From Paracoccaceae bacterium (lineage in GTDB: Bacteria > Pseudomonadota > Alphaproteobacteria > Rhodobacterales > Rhodobacteraceae): a DNA stretch of 7,564 bases. A program made the position numbers and the translations under genes. The stretch lies in NCBI GenBank assembly GCA_007129775.1, contig SKUV01000201.1:1-7564 (forward strand), read 5' to 3'. This document shows positions 6,730 through 7,564 of this stretch, piece after piece. The stretch's first letter is position 1, and each line of letters begins with the position of its first letter. The notes below the pieces were generated by a model. The model did not search any database, was not told the origin of the DNA, and was given only the letters and a program-made list of their open reading frames with translations.

Positions 6730-6783
6730 CCGGGGCCTGCGCGCCCGGCTGACCATCGGATGGCACGCGGCGCGGCGCCCCGG
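6730..6783 (+). promoter_or_regulatory. Long GC hairpin in the cysS leader
   Basis: CCGGGGC (6730-6736) pairs with GCCCCGG (6777-6783), and CGCGCC (6740-6745) pairs with GGCGCG (6769-6774), leaving a 3/2-base internal loop. That is 13 GC pairs around a 23-base apical loop, which itself can form CCAT/ATGG. No U-run follows, so it is not a canonical terminator. It ends 23 bases before the cysS ribosome site. Confidence 0.4.
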
Positions 6784-6806
6784 CCCAAGGCTCGCACCCC
6801 CAGCCC

Positions 6807-6810
6807 GAGG
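6807..6810 (+). promoter_or_regulatory. cysS ribosome binding site
   Basis: GAGG, five bases before the ATG at 6816. It is short but well spaced and supports the chosen cysS start. Confidence 0.55.
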
Positions 6811-6815
6811 CCCCG

Positions 6816-7564
6816 ATGACGCCGATCACGCTCTTCAACACCCGCACCCGCCGCAAGGAGCCTTTCGCGCCGCTCGATCCCGGCAATGTGCGGATGTATG
6901 TCTGCGGCCCCACGGTCTATGACCGCGCGCATCTGGGCAACGCCCGCCCGGTGGTGGTGTTCGATGTGCTCTACCGGCTCTTGCGCCATGTCTATGGCGA
7001 GGGCGCCGTGACCTATGTGCGCAACTTCACCGACGTGGACGACAAGATCAACGCCCGCGCGCGCGAGATGCAGGCGGGCGGTGATGCGCGCGGCCTGAAC
7101 ACGATCATTCGCGGGCTGACCGACGAGACGATCGCCTGGTATCACGCCGATATGGACGCGCTAAGCGCGCTGCGGCCCACGCAAGAGCCGCGCGCCACCG
7201 ATTTCATCGGCCAGATGGTCGCGATGATCGCGGGGCTGGTGGACAAGGGCCATGCCTATGCGGCCGAGGGCCATGTGCTCTTCGATGTGCGCTCCTACCC
7301 CGAATACGGGCGCCTGTCGGGCCGGTCGCTTGATGACATGATCGCCGGCAGCCGCGTGGAGGTGGCCCCCTTCAAGCGCGACCCGATGGATTTCGTGCTC
7401 TGGAAACCCTCGACCGCGGAAGAGCCGGGCTGGGACTCGCCCTGGGGCCGGGGGCGGCCGGGCTGGCATATCGAATGCTCCGCCATGGCGCATGAATTGC
7501 TGGGGGAGTCGTTCGACATCCACGGCGGCGGGATCGACCTGCAATTCCCCCACCACGAGAACGA
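6816..7564 (+). CDS. cysS: Cysteinyl-tRNA synthetase, 3' end missing
   Basis: CysS charges tRNA-Cys with cysteine using ATP; it is a class I synthetase, normally a cytosolic monomer of about 460 residues. The 249 complete codons cover the catalytic domain. The start region MTPITLFNTRTRRKEPF leads to MYVCGPTVYDRAHLGNAR, which contains the first zinc ligand Cys30 and the HIGH-type motif HLGN (39-42). Then come YVRNFTDVDDKI (67-78), MDFVLWKPS (191-199) and GRPGWHIECSAM (213-224) with zinc ligand Cys221. The window stops in HGGGIDLQFPHHENE, giving His246; the expected fourth ligand Glu250 is the codon cut by the edge (only GA is present). The spacing matches Cys28, Cys209, His234 and Glu238 of the E. 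coli enzyme. The KMSKS loop and anticodon-binding part lie outside. The ATG at 6816 has GAGG five bases upstream and fits the family N-terminus. Confidence 0.97.
   Translation, partial: MTPITLFNTRTRRKEPFAPLDPGNVRMYVCGPTVYDRAHLGNARPVVVFDVLYRLLRHVYGEGAVTYVRNFTDVDDKINARAREMQAGGDARGLNTIIRGLTDETIAWYHADMDALSALRPTQEPRATDFIGQMVAMIAGLVDKGHAYAAEGHVLFDVRSYPEYGRLSGRSLDDMIAGSRVEVAPFKRDPMDFVLWKPSTAEEPGWDSPWGRGRPGWHIECSAMAHELLGESFDIHGGGIDLQFPHHEN

Larger units (their letters stand above)
6481..6815. other. Divergent intergenic region between the kinase gene and cysS
   Basis: This stretch of 335 bases separates the divergent starts. Its kinase-proximal half holds the kinase ribosome site, a nine-base C/G run and a candidate minus-strand promoter. 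Its cysS-proximal half holds a candidate plus-strand promoter, a 12-codon ORF and a long GC hairpin. Open frames crossing it continue neighbouring genes or are chance frames in GC-rich DNA. Between 6568 and 6645 I see nothing I can name. Confidence 0.7.

Noticed and set aside
6481..6756. 92-codon N-terminal extension of the kinase
   Set aside because: The extension is Arg/Gly/Pro-rich without domain character, crosses the G9 tract and promoter candidates, and the ATG at 6480 has a good ribosome site.
6553..6819. 88-residue plus-strand frame running into cysS
   Set aside because: Its stop overlaps the cysS start but the translation is Pro/Ala/Arg-rich low-complexity and begins within the kinase promoter region.
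6699..7556. Minus-strand frames opposite cysS
   Set aside because: Shadows of cysS, whose zinc ligands and HIGH-type motif are clear on the plus strand.

Overview
The window comes from a GC-rich alphaproteobacterium, most likely of the Rhodobacterales/Paracoccaceae type. I infer this from the strong GC bias at third codon positions, the G/C-rich intergenic DNA, and the character of the GuaA, SpeE and CysS sequences; no taxonomic search was possible. It is mainly a core-genome segment. I see no mobile element, CRISPR array, tRNA or rRNA.

Layout: four genes lie on the minus strand and one diverges on the plus strand. Reading the minus strand from right to left, a large soluble hybrid sensor histidine kinase (2887-6480) is followed after 216 bp by speD (S-adenosylmethionine decarboxylase, 2137-2670). 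speE (spermidine synthase, 1295-2140) overlaps speD by four bases. After a 93-bp, extremely GC-rich spacer comes guaA (GMP synthase, 1-1201, cut by the left edge). To the right of the kinase a 335-bp divergent intergenic region separates it from cysS (cysteinyl-tRNA synthetase, 6816 onward, cut by the right edge just after its zinc-site histidine).

How the genes work together: SpeD makes decarboxylated S-adenosylmethionine, and SpeE transfers its aminopropyl group to putrescine to give spermidine, so the ATGA-overlapping pair is a two-step operon. GuaA and CysS are housekeeping enzymes for guanine nucleotides and tRNA charging. The kinase has about six PAS modules, then a complete HisKA/HATPase core and a receiver domain. 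It has no membrane segment and no HPt domain, so it must sense something in the cytoplasm and pass phosphate to a partner not encoded here. Its ligand cannot be read from the sequence.

The least ordinary material is small: a nine-base poly-G tract in the kinase leader, an in-frame 9-bp repeat inside the first PAS domain, an attenuator-like arrangement (promoter, 12-codon ORF with a Cys codon, long GC hairpin) ahead of cysS, an N-terminally extended SpeD, and tandem GC repeats plus a 14-bp palindrome ahead of guaA. All promoter and RNA-structure calls were made by eye. No clearly novel system is visible.
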